A model generated the notes under the pieces. That model was not told where the DNA came from. It saw only the letters and a list, made by a program, of their open reading frames with translations, and did not search any database. A stretch of 41,738 bases of DNA from IMG/VR virus record IMGVR_UViG_3300020370_000011, positions 1 to 41,738 of that record. One strand, given 5' to 3'. The stretch's first letter is position 1. Every line of letters starts with the position of its first letter. Shown here piece by piece: positions 32,454 to 41,063 of this stretch. The translations under genes and the position numbers were made by a program. Origin of the DNA: a virus.

Positions 32454-33940
32454 CTTATCTGAGAGAAGAAAGACCAAAATTAGCTTCATCTAGAAGACCT
32501 TTATTTTACAGTAATAGCGGTAATGACCAATTATTGGCACAAACAATTCTTAGAGAACTGCCAGATAAATCATTAGAATGGTTTAGTTACATTTTAAGAA
32601 AAAAATGGGCGGCTGAATTTATTGATGGTTTAAACACTCAAGTACCTGGACATATTAAGGTTGTCATAACAAGTATTAATACAGATGGCTCTTTCAACCC
32701 TCTCTCTATAGGAGATTATGATTCATTGTACACAAATTTAGCATATTCTGCATGGAGTGAAGGCGTAGGAGGTTTGGCGAATAAAGAAAGAATCAAATTA
32801 GTTAATACCGTTCATGGAAATAATTGGAGTCCTGGAAATGATACGCCATCACTCACTCCTGACTTACAATATGTAACATCTAGTACTGGATACACTTATT
32901 GGAGATTAGACAATAATAATCCTGTTGTGAGAACGACATCAGATTTTGCCGAATATGGTTACGTCACAACATATGAAAACGAAAGAGTTTCAGGAACTGA
33001 AGTATATTTGGTCGCTGAGGAATTCACATCCGGTATGACTAACGGAGTTGATAAAATCAAACTTGAGACAGGAACAATTGTAAATGACACATCATTAGGT
33101 GACCAACATAAATTGATATTGTCCGCACAAAACAAAACCATTAATTTAAAACAGATAGGTACCGGAAGGTCGCTCAATCTATCGCATCAGGGTGTCGCCT
33201 ATGATACAACATATAATGCAGGGAATGCCGCAGAAGAAGATGTAGTAGATTTATTATTCAATGACATAGAATTAAGAATAAGAGAAAATGATATTGGAGC
33301 AGTAAGAATTGCTAACCATTTACATGGTCCGGGAAACGATATAGACAATATATTATTAAAAAGAGACGGTGAATATTACGATTTTGATATTTTTGATTGG
33401 CACGATATGGGCTTAATATTTGAAGATACGAGAATTAATGCTGAAACAGGAAACAGTCCTAATCAAATATATAATCAATACAACATGTACGTAAATAAAG
33501 ATTACGATAGTGGTTATTCAAAAGCACCAATTCAACCAACATATAATGGAGCACAAATTAAATTATTATCAGCTCATTTCGGAACTGATATAACCGATGG
33601 AAGAAGATTGAAAGAGCAAGAACTAGATATTGCTGATAATTTTATTGCAAATTTTTTATATAAAATTTTTCTAAGACGATATCCTGTTTATGATTTTACA
33701 AATTCTCAGAATCCAGGAAACGGTTATACATGGATGGGAACTATTACAGATACTTATTTTAGTTCACAAGAAGTGACAATTTATGGAGGCGGTTCTTCTC
33801 CTCCATCTCACTTTGCTCCCTATACCAGAACAACAAAAACATTGGCCGATTCAAACAATGTTACAACATCAGAGAGTTTTTTTCAATTTGTAGGACTACG
33901 TGGACAGGCAAATGTGAAAGTTAGAAACCCTACCTTATAG
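32450..33940 (+). CDS. Unrecognised protein, possible virion component (496 aa)
   Basis: A 496-residue protein, coupled to the previous gene by an ATGA overlap. The N-terminus holds a helical segment (KSLEWFSYILRKKWAAEFID), then a Thr/Asn/Gly-rich beta body (LIVHG-like loops absent; NTVHGNNWSPGNDTPSLTPD is visible) and the shared block KIFLRRYPVYDFTNSQNPGN near residue 405. The end (FFQFVGLRGQANVKVRNPTL) looks like a beta strand pair. No enzymatic motif was found. Its place between two sets of glycosylation genes makes it a candidate substrate or a receptor-binding virion part, which is inference only. Confidence 0.7.
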   Translation: MTYLREERPKLASSRRPLFYSNSGNDQLLAQTILRELPDKSLEWFSYILRKKWAAEFIDGLNTQVPGHIKVVITSINTDGSFNPLSIGDYDSLYTNLAYSAWSEGVGGLANKERIKLVNTVHGNNWSPGNDTPSLTPDLQYVTSSTGYTYWRLDNNNPVVRTTSDFAEYGYVTTYENERVSGTEVYLVAEEFTSGMTNGVDKIKLETGTIVNDTSLGDQHKLILSAQNKTINLKQIGTGRSLNLSHQGVAYDTTYNAGNAAEEDVVDLLFNDIELRIRENDIGAVRIANHLHGPGNDIDNILLKRDGEYYDFDIFDWHDMGLIFEDTRINAETGNSPNQIYNQYNMYVNKDYDSGYSKAPIQPTYNGAQIKLLSAHFGTDITDGRRLKEQELDIADNFIANFLYKIFLRRYPVYDFTNSQNPGNGYTWMGTITDTYFSSQEVTIYGGGSSPPSHFAPYTRTTKTLADSNNVTTSESFFQFVGLRGQANVKVRNPTL

Positions 33941-33953
33941 GAGATTTAAAAAA

Positions 33954-34595
33954 ATGGAAGATAATACAAATGTGATACCTGATTTTGAAAAACATAATGA
34001 AAATGAAATCATAATTTCCGATACGATAGAGCCAGAAATCGATGAAAGAATGATTGAACATGAAAAAATGATTGAGGAGCATAATAAGAAAAGAGAAGAA
34101 TTACTAGAAAGAATGACGATTACTGGTGCATATTATCCATCCGTCAGTAATAGAGTTTCATTTTTTGTGGAGTATTTTTTAGATGCTGAAATAAATGAAC
34201 CGAAAAAAGAATTAGTTTCAACATTAACTAAAAGTGATATGCTAGATAGAGTATTAAAAACAGTCACTTTTGATGATATATTAGAAAACACAAAAAAACG
34301 AGAAGAACTAATTACCAAAATGAATCAAGAATTTTTAGAATTTACGGAATGGAAAAAAGATGGAACGATAACTTCGAATTCTGAAAATGAAAAAAATTAT
34401 TATTCTTTGGAGAAATTAGAAAATTTAGAAACAGAGTCATTATTTAAATTAAAATTAGAAATTTTCGAACAAGAAATAGTTCAAAATAGTGAAGATAGAG
34501 AACTTAGGTCGAGTATTAGAAAATCAAAAAATGTTGTGGAATTATTACACTACTATTGGGAAATACAACAAGAAAAAGTTAATGAAACCGAGTAA
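33954..34595 (+). CDS. Acidic helical protein of unknown function (213 aa)
   Basis: A 213-residue, Glu/Lys-rich protein. Residues about 25-55 (DERMIEHEKMIEEHNKKREE) are predicted coiled coil; the core ITGAYYPSVSNRVSFFVEYF (about 56-75) is the only less charged part, and the C-terminus is again helical. A proper ribosome site (TAGGAG) precedes the start, 13 nt after the previous gene. It could be an assembly chaperone for the two upstream products, as is common for small helical proteins downstream of fibre genes, but nothing proves this. Its 3' end overlaps the converging glycosyltransferase gene by 17 nt. Confidence 0.7.
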   Translation: MEDNTNVIPDFEKHNENEIIISDTIEPEIDERMIEHEKMIEEHNKKREELLERMTITGAYYPSVSNRVSFFVEYFLDAEINEPKKELVSTLTKSDMLDRVLKTVTFDDILENTKKREELITKMNQEFLEFTEWKKDGTITSNSENEKNYYSLEKLENLETESLFKLKLEIFEQEIVQNSEDRELRSSIRKSKNVVELLHYYWEIQQEKVNETE

Positions 34596-35244
34596 ATTTT
34601 TTTATTACGGTATCATCAAATTTATCATCCATAAAATGAACTATTTTTATCTCCGGATTAAATTCGTAACCCATGCAGGCCCAATCTTCTGGATATAATT
34701 TATTTAACCATAATAAATGTTCTGTTGACATGTCATCTTCCATTCGACAAAACCATTTTTCAGGTAAATATTTTAATTTTAATTTTTTATTAACCATGTG
34801 TTCAATAAAAAATTGTTCACCGTTAACAGGGCCATGAGTTATACCCAATTTAATATAATATTCTTCCCAAAATTCTTTTCTAGAAATAAATTCATCATAA
34901 ATATATTTACAATCTTCGGGATAATATTTTTGAAATCCTCCGTTTAACGTGCTATTAATGCCATTACTATCTCTCCACCATGATTTGGCGGTTAAAAATT
35001 CTCCTCTTTTTATAGGATATTCTATCGCTTTCATATAATCATTAATGAAAAGCATATCTATATCAATAGTTAAAATTGGACCCTCTATATCAGAATTCAT
35101 AAGATGAAGACGATTCCATTGCAATTTAAATCCATCTTTTTCCTCACGAATCCAAGTCACATTTGGTATTTTTGAATTTATGTAATCTTCAACATCTTGA
35201 CCATATTTTTCGCCTATTCTAATAGCAAATACTTTTGTACCCAT
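34579..35244 (-). CDS. GT-A fold glycosyltransferase, DxD type (221 aa)
   Basis: A 221-residue protein. ILTIDIDMLFIND carries the DxD metal/nucleotide-sugar motif, followed by FLTAKSWWRDSNGINSTLNG and a late PVNGEQFFIEHM segment. With the genes at 35214 and 36794 it forms a paralogous set sharing DxD, an aromatic W-W/W element, an Asn-Ser loop and a following helix. The sugar and acceptor are unknown. It is the last gene of the right-hand operon, starts within the end of the previous gene (31-nt overlap), and meets the plus-strand 213-aa gene tail to tail. Confidence 0.78.
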   Translation of the reverse strand: MGTKVFAIRIGEKYGQDVEDYINSKIPNVTWIREEKDGFKLQWNRLHLMNSDIEGPILTIDIDMLFINDYMKAIEYPIKRGEFLTAKSWWRDSNGINSTLNGGFQKYYPEDCKYIYDEFISRKEFWEEYYIKLGITHGPVNGEQFFIEHMVNKKLKLKYLPEKWFCRMEDDMSTEHLLWLNKLYPEDWACMGYEFNPEIKIVHFMDDKFDDTVIKKFTRFH

Positions 35245-35774
35245 TTCAATTCTCTCATATTTTTATATTCGTCATGATTAAATAAGCATATAGGATAATC
35301 TTTATATGTTTTATCCCACCACCATGACCAACAGACTTTATCATAAGTTTCATAATCTATTTCTTTATAAATGTATTCATCTATACCTCTATAATATTTC
35401 ACTCTACTATAATCTTCATCCTCATAAAATTTATCATATATGTGAGATTGGTCACCTTTCCATGAAATTATAGAAGAATTTAAGGGAGTATGAAGTTTTT
35501 TTCTCCACCAAGCATATAATAACGTAAAATTTTCCTTCAATAAATTACTAATATCTCCTTTAATAATTATATCTAAATCAAAATATAAATATTGCACATC
35601 ATCAGTGCATTCTTTGAACATTTTCAATTTATCATAATAACTGCCTTCGCCCTCTCTTATAATATGCACCTTATCATATTCCAATTTACCGTATTCACAA
35701 ATCATATACAATATATTATCGACATACCACTCATCATATTTTTCTCCTGTACATACTAAAATTATCGTTACCAT
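35214..35774 (-). CDS. GT-A fold glycosyltransferase-like protein, DxD type (186 aa)
   Basis: A 186-residue paralogue of its neighbours. YLYFDLDIIIKGDIS carries the DxD motif; TLLYAWWRKKLHTPLNSSII gives the aromatic/Asn-Ser element, and WKGDQSHIYDKFY the helix after it. It is shorter than usual for a GT-A enzyme and may be a minimal or partially degenerate version. It overlaps the preceding methyltransferase-like gene by ATGGTAA and the next gene by 31 nt, so translation is surely coupled. Confidence 0.75.
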   Translation of the reverse strand: MVTIILVCTGEKYDEWYVDNILYMICEYGKLEYDKVHIIREGEGSYYDKLKMFKECTDDVQYLYFDLDIIIKGDISNLLKENFTLLYAWWRKKLHTPLNSSIISWKGDQSHIYDKFYEDEDYSRVKYYRGIDEYIYKEIDYETYDKVCWSWWWDKTYKDYPICLFNHDEYKNMRELKWVQKYLLLE

Positions 35775-36418
35775 CTTCCAATTACCATAAATCTGTCATA
35801 TAAAGGTAAAGACTGTTTTCCCTTAAAATAAACTTCTTTTAATTGATTTTTTTCCACAAGTTCATCTTCATCATTAACACAATTAATGTGGTCATTTAAT
35901 TCAAAATAATTATTTGATTGAATGACTAGTAAAGGAGTAACTGGATAATCTTTATAATGAGATTTTAAATTCAACATATCAGGCATATGTTCTGATGAAG
36001 TATTAATGACAATATGCCTTCTTCTCCAATCTTTTCTTTCAAATGCATCATTAAACTGTACCATTCTAAAATTAAAATCAAAATGATTTATATACTGAGT
36101 CGCTACTCTATGACAATTATCATCCAAATCATACAAATCCACCTGTTTAATTTTAAATTTACTACTAATCATTTCCACTAAAGGAAAAGAAAACCATGAA
36201 CCGATAATATCAATATGTAACGGCCCATATTCAGACATTCTTATTTTAGATAATTCAGTAATCAACCATTTTTTAGAATCATATTGACCCTGGGAAATAG
36301 AGTCCTCAAAACTATTAAGATAATCAGGTAAATTATTTTTAACCCATAATCCAACCCAATAATATACAGATTCTTTAATTTTATTAGTACAATTTCTAAA
36401 TTCAGAAATTTGTTCCAT
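35768..36418 (-). CDS. Class I SAM methyltransferase-like protein (216 aa)
   Basis: A 216-residue protein with a Rossmann-like layout: IDIIGSWFSFPLVEMIS (motif I region, a degenerate glycine loop), VDLYDLDDNCHRVA with the acidic residue after strand 2, and HIVINTSSEHMPDM as the strand-4 region. The C-terminal part (PLLVIQSNNYFELNDHINCV) is shared with the shorter neighbour upstream. Without a clear GxGxG, SAM binding is plausible but unproven. In a glycan operon an O- or N-methyltransferase would fit. Confidence 0.65.
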   Translation of the reverse strand: MEQISEFRNCTNKIKESVYYWVGLWVKNNLPDYLNSFEDSISQGQYDSKKWLITELSKIRMSEYGPLHIDIIGSWFSFPLVEMISSKFKIKQVDLYDLDDNCHRVATQYINHFDFNFRMVQFNDAFERKDWRRRHIVINTSSEHMPDMLNLKSHYKDYPVTPLLVIQSNNYFELNDHINCVNDEDELVEKNQLKEVYFKGKQSLPLYDRFMVIGRW

Positions 36419-36821
36419 ATACGTAATAATGATTATAATTTTTATTTAAATTTTTTACTACTTGACAATCAAAAATTTCAGTTATTTCATTATCGTCAAT
36501 TAATTTTTCAACAGATTCAATAGGGTTACAATCTCCATTATGGTTTTTATCATCTCCTCTTAAAATAAAAACACCTTTATGTAAACGTCCTACCGGATAA
36601 GTTTTTTCACAATTATAATGTATAACACATTCTTTTAATTTTATGTTGTCAAAAACAAAATCGTTGCAAATTACATTTGGCATATCTTTAAAATTAATAT
36701 CATAATTTATATTATCAACGATAATTCCTAATTTTTTAATCATATTTACTATTTTAAAGTTAGGACAACATAATATGGACACCTCATCATGTTCTATAAC
36801 CCAATCGAATAATTTTTCCAT
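36402..36821 (-). CDS. Short paralogue of the methyltransferase-like protein (139 aa)
   Basis: A 139-residue protein that parallels the C-terminal two-thirds of the next gene: CPNFKIVNMIKKLG versus SWFSFPLVEMISSK, ECVIHYNCEKTYP versus HIVINTSSEHMP, and GVFILRGDDKNHNGDCNPIE versus LLVIQSNNYFELNDHINCVN. It lacks the N-terminal helical region. It may be a truncated or regulatory partner that pairs with the larger copy. Overlaps of 17 and 28 nt with neighbours show that it is translated as part of the operon and is not a decayed remnant. Confidence 0.6.
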   Translation of the reverse strand: MEKLFDWVIEHDEVSILCCPNFKIVNMIKKLGIIVDNINYDINFKDMPNVICNDFVFDNIKLKECVIHYNCEKTYPVGRLHKGVFILRGDDKNHNGDCNPIESVEKLIDDNEITEIFDCQVVKNLNKNYNHYYVYGTNF

Positions 36822-37519
36822 AAGTCTGCCACTGAAGATTCGTGTAACTCATAATGTTTTACATCTATCATGTTTTTATTATTATATAAATGTGAAGTAT
36901 TAAACAGTGATATTTTATTTTTTAAAATATATTCTTCTTTGTTATAATTTGAAAATATTCCATCTTCCCATAATTCAATTCTATTATTTCTAAAATGTTG
37001 ATAAAAAAGATACTTATCAAGGCTTTTATATGTCCATTCTATTTTTTTCCAATTTTTATGTGTATATTCTAAAAGCCAAGATGCGGTACCTTTGTCCCAA
37101 GCAACAAATGATGAGTTAGTGTGACAAGAAACTCCACGACCAAAATTAAACAAACTCATTCTTTCATAATCATTCCAATAGTTCCATATGAAAGTTATAT
37201 TATTGTGCGGCCTTGTAATTAAATCAGTAACATCTTTATGAATTAGTAAATCTAAATCTATCCATAAATTTTTATCAAATTCATCTTTATCAATCAACAT
37301 TAATTTTTCGTAGGTAAAAACCATTTTTGTGTTATATGGCCTCAATTCTTCTATGTCCTTTAGTTCAATTCGTGAAGAAATACCATCAACATTATCCGTA
37401 TAACACACAAAATGAAAAGGCTCACGACAATGTTTTAATAATCCGCCATAAGCTCTATTGACATACTCCGGTCCATATAATGCTCCCCATTTAAGACAAT
37501 TTATTTTTATTCTATTCAT
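36794..37519 (-). CDS. GT-A fold glycosyltransferase, DxD type (241 aa)
   Basis: A 241-residue protein starting MNRIKINCLKWGALYGPEYV. I chose ATG 37517-37519, which overlaps the previous stop as ATGAATAG; the frame itself opens earlier inside the SGNH gene. NLWIDLDLLIHKD carries the DxD motif, preceded by HFVCYTDNVDGI typical of small GT-A enzymes, and followed by FIWNYWNDYERM and HTNSSFVAWDKG. It is the longest and most canonical of the three paralogues, so probably an active glycosyltransferase of unknown specificity. Confidence 0.8.
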   Translation of the reverse strand: MNRIKINCLKWGALYGPEYVNRAYGGLLKHCREPFHFVCYTDNVDGISSRIELKDIEELRPYNTKMVFTYEKLMLIDKDEFDKNLWIDLDLLIHKDVTDLITRPHNNITFIWNYWNDYERMSLFNFGRGVSCHTNSSFVAWDKGTASWLLEYTHKNWKKIEWTYKSLDKYLFYQHFRNNRIELWEDGIFSNYNKEEYILKNKISLFNTSHLYNNKNMIDVKHYELHESSVADLWKNYSIGL

Positions 37520-38327
37520 ATATGAAAAGAGGTTCAACCGGTCTATCTTCTTCAGCAACATCATCATACGGCTCATCAGCAAACCAAGATTTATCGGGTT
37601 CATTAAACATAATAACATCATAAACAAATTTACCAAATTTTGCATTTTGTTCTGTAGTCATATGATTATCTAAAACAGAACCATCACCACGACCCACCAT
37701 ATGTCCTATAGGAATCTTTACATAATCAAAATTATCAGTATCTAACGATTCAAAATTTAAATAATTTAATAATTTAGTTGATTCAATATCAAAATCTTTA
37801 TAATGCGATAGATAATGTTCTAAACTAAAACAAGTAAATACGACAAATCTTATCCTTTTAAATTGTTGCGAAATTAAATGAAGAAAAGTTATATTTTTTA
37901 TATTTTCATATAAAAACATAGGACCTAATGTTTGTGCTATAACTCTTATTTCAGATATGTAATCATTTAAATATGATTGGTCGCCCATCATATCTAATGT
38001 TTCTTCTGAAACTGTTGGTCCTGGCTGATATGGATGTTGCCAAGATTCCTCCAATAATCTAAATACACCACCTGTATGCTGTTTGTCTTTTAGAAAAGGA
38101 AATTCTAATCTTTTTTGGTCTGATAATAAAAAAACTATAGTATCAAAATTTTTTATTTCATCATTTTCTAAATGATTGACAAGTTTTCTTAATGACCAAT
38201 TAGGACCAGTTCCGCCTTTTGCATTTACGATTAAATTTTCTTTTTTTAAATCAGATAAAACTATTGGCCAAGTTTTATTATTATAAAATTCTGCGCCAAA
38301 GCTATCTCCGTATATGTGTATTGTCAT
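37512..38327 (-). CDS. SGNH-type hydrolase-like protein 1 (271 aa)
   Basis: A 271-residue protein. MTIHIYGDSFGAEFYNN holds the GDS block I; NAKGGTGPNWSLRKLV fits block II (Gly), and VLDNHMTTEQNAKFG supplies the His near the C-terminus. Such enzymes add or remove acyl groups on glycans or lipids. The chosen ATG (38325-38327) overlaps the upstream radical SAM stop as ATGA; a GTG two codons earlier is an alternative. It ends LFIYE, as does its paralogue at 40230. Confidence 0.72.
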   Translation of the reverse strand: MTIHIYGDSFGAEFYNNKTWPIVLSDLKKENLIVNAKGGTGPNWSLRKLVNHLENDEIKNFDTIVFLLSDQKRLEFPFLKDKQHTGGVFRLLEESWQHPYQPGPTVSEETLDMMGDQSYLNDYISEIRVIAQTLGPMFLYENIKNITFLHLISQQFKRIRFVVFTCFSLEHYLSHYKDFDIESTKLLNYLNFESLDTDNFDYVKIPIGHMVGRGDGSVLDNHMTTEQNAKFGKFVYDVIMFNEPDKSWFADEPYDDVAEEDRPVEPLFIYE

Positions 38328-39364
38328 TTCCACTGGTCCTCAAAAACGTCAAAACCTATTCCACATTTTTCTGCACATACTTTTGATTTGCCTTGAGAAC
38401 AACTTGCTAGACCCCAAGACTTTTCTATATTTTTAAAAAAATTACCATCAATAATTTTACGTAATGGAGTATGTAATGCATTTATACTTTTTATATCATC
38501 AATATAAGACCACATTTGATTTTTTCCTATTTCTTCATATGTCTTATATAATTTACCAGCGGTCCAACAACAGGGAGTTACGAGACCCTCCGCCGAAATA
38601 TAAATTTCTTTCGAATCTATTGATTTACATTTTATTTTAGTATCATTTAAATAAGAATCAAAATCACCATATTTTTGTATTAAATTATCATAATCATTTA
38701 CACTTTTATTTTGATATTTTTTATTTATAGGAGGTCTTATTTCATTGCCTTTAGTTGTTTCCTTTTTACTTATTTTATTTCCTTTAAATGACTGCACCCA
38801 TCTTCCAGTTTTCTTTTTTATAAATTTTAATCCAAACAACTTCGCCATTTGTTCCGCCTCTTCTACTTGATGTTCATTATGTTTGAATATTAGAAAAGTC
38901 CAAATACCCTTTCCTCCTGCTTGAGTATAAACGTCCATTGAATTTTCTACTTTTTTCCAATCTACATTTACCCTATACAAATGATTTGTATCTTCTAATC
39001 CATCTACTGAAAACGTTACTCTACCATTTTTACCAAATACTTTTGCAAGTTCTCTCCACCAATCATCTGTTCGGCCACCTGCATTTGTGGTCATATGTAA
39101 ATAAAGTTTATTATTATTGTATCTTAGCCACTTATACATGTCAAGAGTATCTTTTGCAACCATTGGGTCTCCGTGATTACCACACATAAGAAAACTGTTT
39201 AATTGTTTTACAAAGTCTGAATCTATAATTTGTCTGAATTGTTCAGCCGATAATTCAGCGTTTTTTATATGAGGATTATTTGTTCTATCACACATGGTAC
39301 ACAACGCCTGACATCGTTGAGTGGGCTCAAAATGAACGTGACTTATTTCATAGTGCTTATACAT
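38324..39364 (-). CDS. Radical SAM protein with SPASM-like cysteine-rich C-terminus
   Basis: A 346-residue protein. The CxxxCxxC cluster motif is C18-QAL-C22-TM-C25 in EPTQRCQALCTMCDR. Further elements are NHGDPMV, TTNAGGRTDDWW and VTFSVDGLEDTNHLYR (the SAM-binding barrel). The C-terminal region has more cysteines (GLVTPCCWTAG; SCSQGKSKVCAEKCG) and probably binds one or two auxiliary iron-sulfur clusters. Related enzymes alter sugars or peptides. It overlaps the upstream GT-B-like gene by 22 nt and the downstream SGNH gene by 4 nt. Confidence 0.88.
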   Translation of the reverse strand: MYKHYEISHVHFEPTQRCQALCTMCDRTNNPHIKNAELSAEQFRQIIDSDFVKQLNSFLMCGNHGDPMVAKDTLDMYKWLRYNNNKLYLHMTTNAGGRTDDWWRELAKVFGKNGRVTFSVDGLEDTNHLYRVNVDWKKVENSMDVYTQAGGKGIWTFLIFKHNEHQVEEAEQMAKLFGLKFIKKKTGRWVQSFKGNKISKKETTKGNEIRPPINKKYQNKSVNDYDNLIQKYGDFDSYLNDTKIKCKSIDSKEIYISAEGLVTPCCWTAGKLYKTYEEIGKNQMWSYIDDIKSINALHTPLRKIIDGNFFKNIEKSWGLASCSQGKSKVCAEKCGIGFDVFEDQWK

Positions 39365-40050
39365 CTGTGCCTTAACTCGAATAAACAGTCTTCAAAATCT
39401 GAGGAACAATAATGTCCTTGTTGATTAATCTCTCTAACCCAATCAGAATTCCGACTAAAAGCAATAGTAGGTATTTTCATTGCTCTCGATAGGTGGGTCC
39501 ACATACCTTCACAGGCAAAAAGAAATTTACTTCTTGATAATAGTTTTACATTTTCTGAGAAGTTGAAATGTTCTAACATTTGGTTATTGAACGATTCCTT
39601 ATCAATCAAATATTTAAACTTATCATAATCAGTTTTTGTAATTTGTTTTTCTGACAAACTATTTTTAGTATATAGCATCCAACAAAAAATATTTTGCTCG
39701 TTTCTAATAAAATTTATTGGCCAATATTCTCCTTTTTCTAATTTTTCATGTCGAATGTCTGTAAAATTTTCTATTTTATTATTCATATCATGAATCGAAT
39801 TTAAACTGTTCAAAGATTTATCTTTCAAAACAAAAATTGGAATATCAAAATCAGGGCGTTTAAAATGAAAAAAATCCGTAAGGCTATATAAATTTATTAT
39901 ATTATCGATAAAAGTATGATGGTTATTGTTTGTAATCAAATATATTTCTGAACGACTTCTAGAGTGATAATTATGTAATAAGATGTCAGAAAGTATTGAA
40001 AATTTATCACCTAATCCTCCTGATTTCAAAGGAAAATAATAACTATTCAT
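39343..40050 (-). CDS. Possible GT-B-type glycosyltransferase (235 aa)
   Basis: A 235-residue protein from ATG 40048-40050, which overlaps the previous stop as ATGAATAG; the frame opens slightly earlier. It begins MNSYYFPLKSGGLGDKFSIL with a glycine loop, and near the C-terminus has SRSKFLFACEGMWTHLSRAM followed by KIPTIAFSRN. This resembles the donor-site half of GT9/heptosyltransferase-like enzymes (…D.G..H.A.A...P.I...), but key residues are changed. The remainder is not recognisable. Moderate to low certainty about the activity. Confidence 0.6.
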   Translation of the reverse strand: MNSYYFPLKSGGLGDKFSILSDILLHNYHSRSRSEIYLITNNNHHTFIDNIINLYSLTDFFHFKRPDFDIPIFVLKDKSLNSLNSIHDMNNKIENFTDIRHEKLEKGEYWPINFIRNEQNIFCWMLYTKNSLSEKQITKTDYDKFKYLIDKESFNNQMLEHFNFSENVKLLSRSKFLFACEGMWTHLSRAMKIPTIAFSRNSDWVREINQQGHYCSSDFEDCLFELRHRCISTMK

Positions 40051-40237
40051 CAGGAAATCTTTCATATAACTCAATATACCACATTATTACATTTTTGTAA
40101 AATTGCACGCTATCATGGTCGGCTTTAAATTTTTTTATTTGACTATTAGAGGCGCTAACTGGATGGTCTGATAAAATTTTACCTGATATTATTTGCAATT
40201 CTCTTATTGAATAATCATTTAAAATATTGTCATTCAT
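40043..40237 (-). CDS. Small unrecognised protein (64 aa)
   Basis: A 64-residue protein, MNDNILNDYSIRELQIISGK, then a C-terminal helix FYKNVIMWYIELYERFPDE. ATG 40235-40237 overlaps the upstream SGNH stop as ATGAATGA, and its own stop overlaps the next start. The frame could start 12 codons earlier, but the overlap pattern of this operon favours this start. Function unknown; no motif. Confidence 0.6.
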   Translation of the reverse strand: MNDNILNDYSIRELQIISGKILSDHPVSASNSQIKKFKADHDSVQFYKNVIMWYIELYERFPDE

Positions 40238-41063
40238 AAATAAATTTTCTATTATTTTTTTCCGTATGAACAAAGTTCATAGGTTTATCGATGATATTTT
40301 TTTTAAATTCAGGCAAGTGTTCATTATAATCTATAATTCCTTTGATAATTTCACGCATTACTGAATGATTTTGAGTTGACATATGATTGACTCTATCATC
40401 CTTTATCATATATTCTTCCTGCACTGCCTGTTTTTTATTTTTCCATTCATCATCAGACACTTCTGATAAATTTTTTTCATATAAATAAAAATAATCTGTG
40501 TTTTCATATTTTTTTACAAAATCGTTTTTGGAAAAAACTATTACCCTGCATTTTTTATCATGAGATATATTTTTTAAATATCCTAAAAAAAGTTTTTCTA
40601 ATAATTCAATAGAAAAAATTTTAAAAAAATTATCATAAAAAAAATCTATTTCTGTTTCATTTAAAAGATAAAATGCTTTTAATTTATTATGGTGTTTAAA
40701 ACTTTGGTCATCAAATAAAGAACTTTTTTTTGTTATCGGTGAATAAAAAATATTACTCGTATGCGTTTTTATTTCTTCTGGGGAGCAAAAATCTATTCTA
40801 TCAAAATCGGAGAGAAAAAATAATATAATATCATTTTCTTTTAATTCATCATGTCGTAATTGTAATTTGAACATCGCATCATAGGGACTGGAACCTGATA
40901 ATGCTAAATTTTCATAAATATATTTTCTTTCAAATTCTTTTTTTATTTTCATCGGCCATCTATATTGATGATTTTTTTGCCATTCATCATTTTCTTCGAC
41001 TGATGGATGAGGATATTTGTACTCATCCGCATAACTATCTCCATAAATTAAAAATTTATTCAT
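40230..41063 (-). CDS. SGNH-type hydrolase-like protein 2 (277 aa)
   Basis: A 277-residue paralogue of the 37512 gene. MNKFLIYGDSYADEY has the GDS block I; NLALSGSSPYDAMFKL corresponds to block II; DDRVNHMSTQNHSVMREI near residue 235 carries the likely catalytic His region. IILFFLSDFDRIDF parallels IVFLLSDQKRLEF of the other copy. It begins within the radical SAM gene stop (ATGAATAA) and ends KFIYE. It may act as an acyltransferase or esterase on a glycan. Confidence 0.72.
   Translation of the reverse strand: MNKFLIYGDSYADEYKYPHPSVEENDEWQKNHQYRWPMKIKKEFERKYIYENLALSGSSPYDAMFKLQLRHDELKENDIILFFLSDFDRIDFCSPEEIKTHTSNIFYSPITKKSSLFDDQSFKHHNKLKAFYLLNETEIDFFYDNFFKIFSIELLEKLFLGYLKNISHDKKCRVIVFSKNDFVKKYENTDYFYLYEKNLSEVSDDEWKNKKQAVQEEYMIKDDRVNHMSTQNHSVMREIIKGIIDYNEHLPEFKKNIIDKPMNFVHTEKNNRKFIYE

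Noticed and set aside
37519-37645. N-terminal extension of the 241-aa glycosyltransferase (Met/Leu-rich)
   Set aside because: It lies inside the SGNH gene in another frame; the ATG in the stop overlap gives a clean GT-A start.
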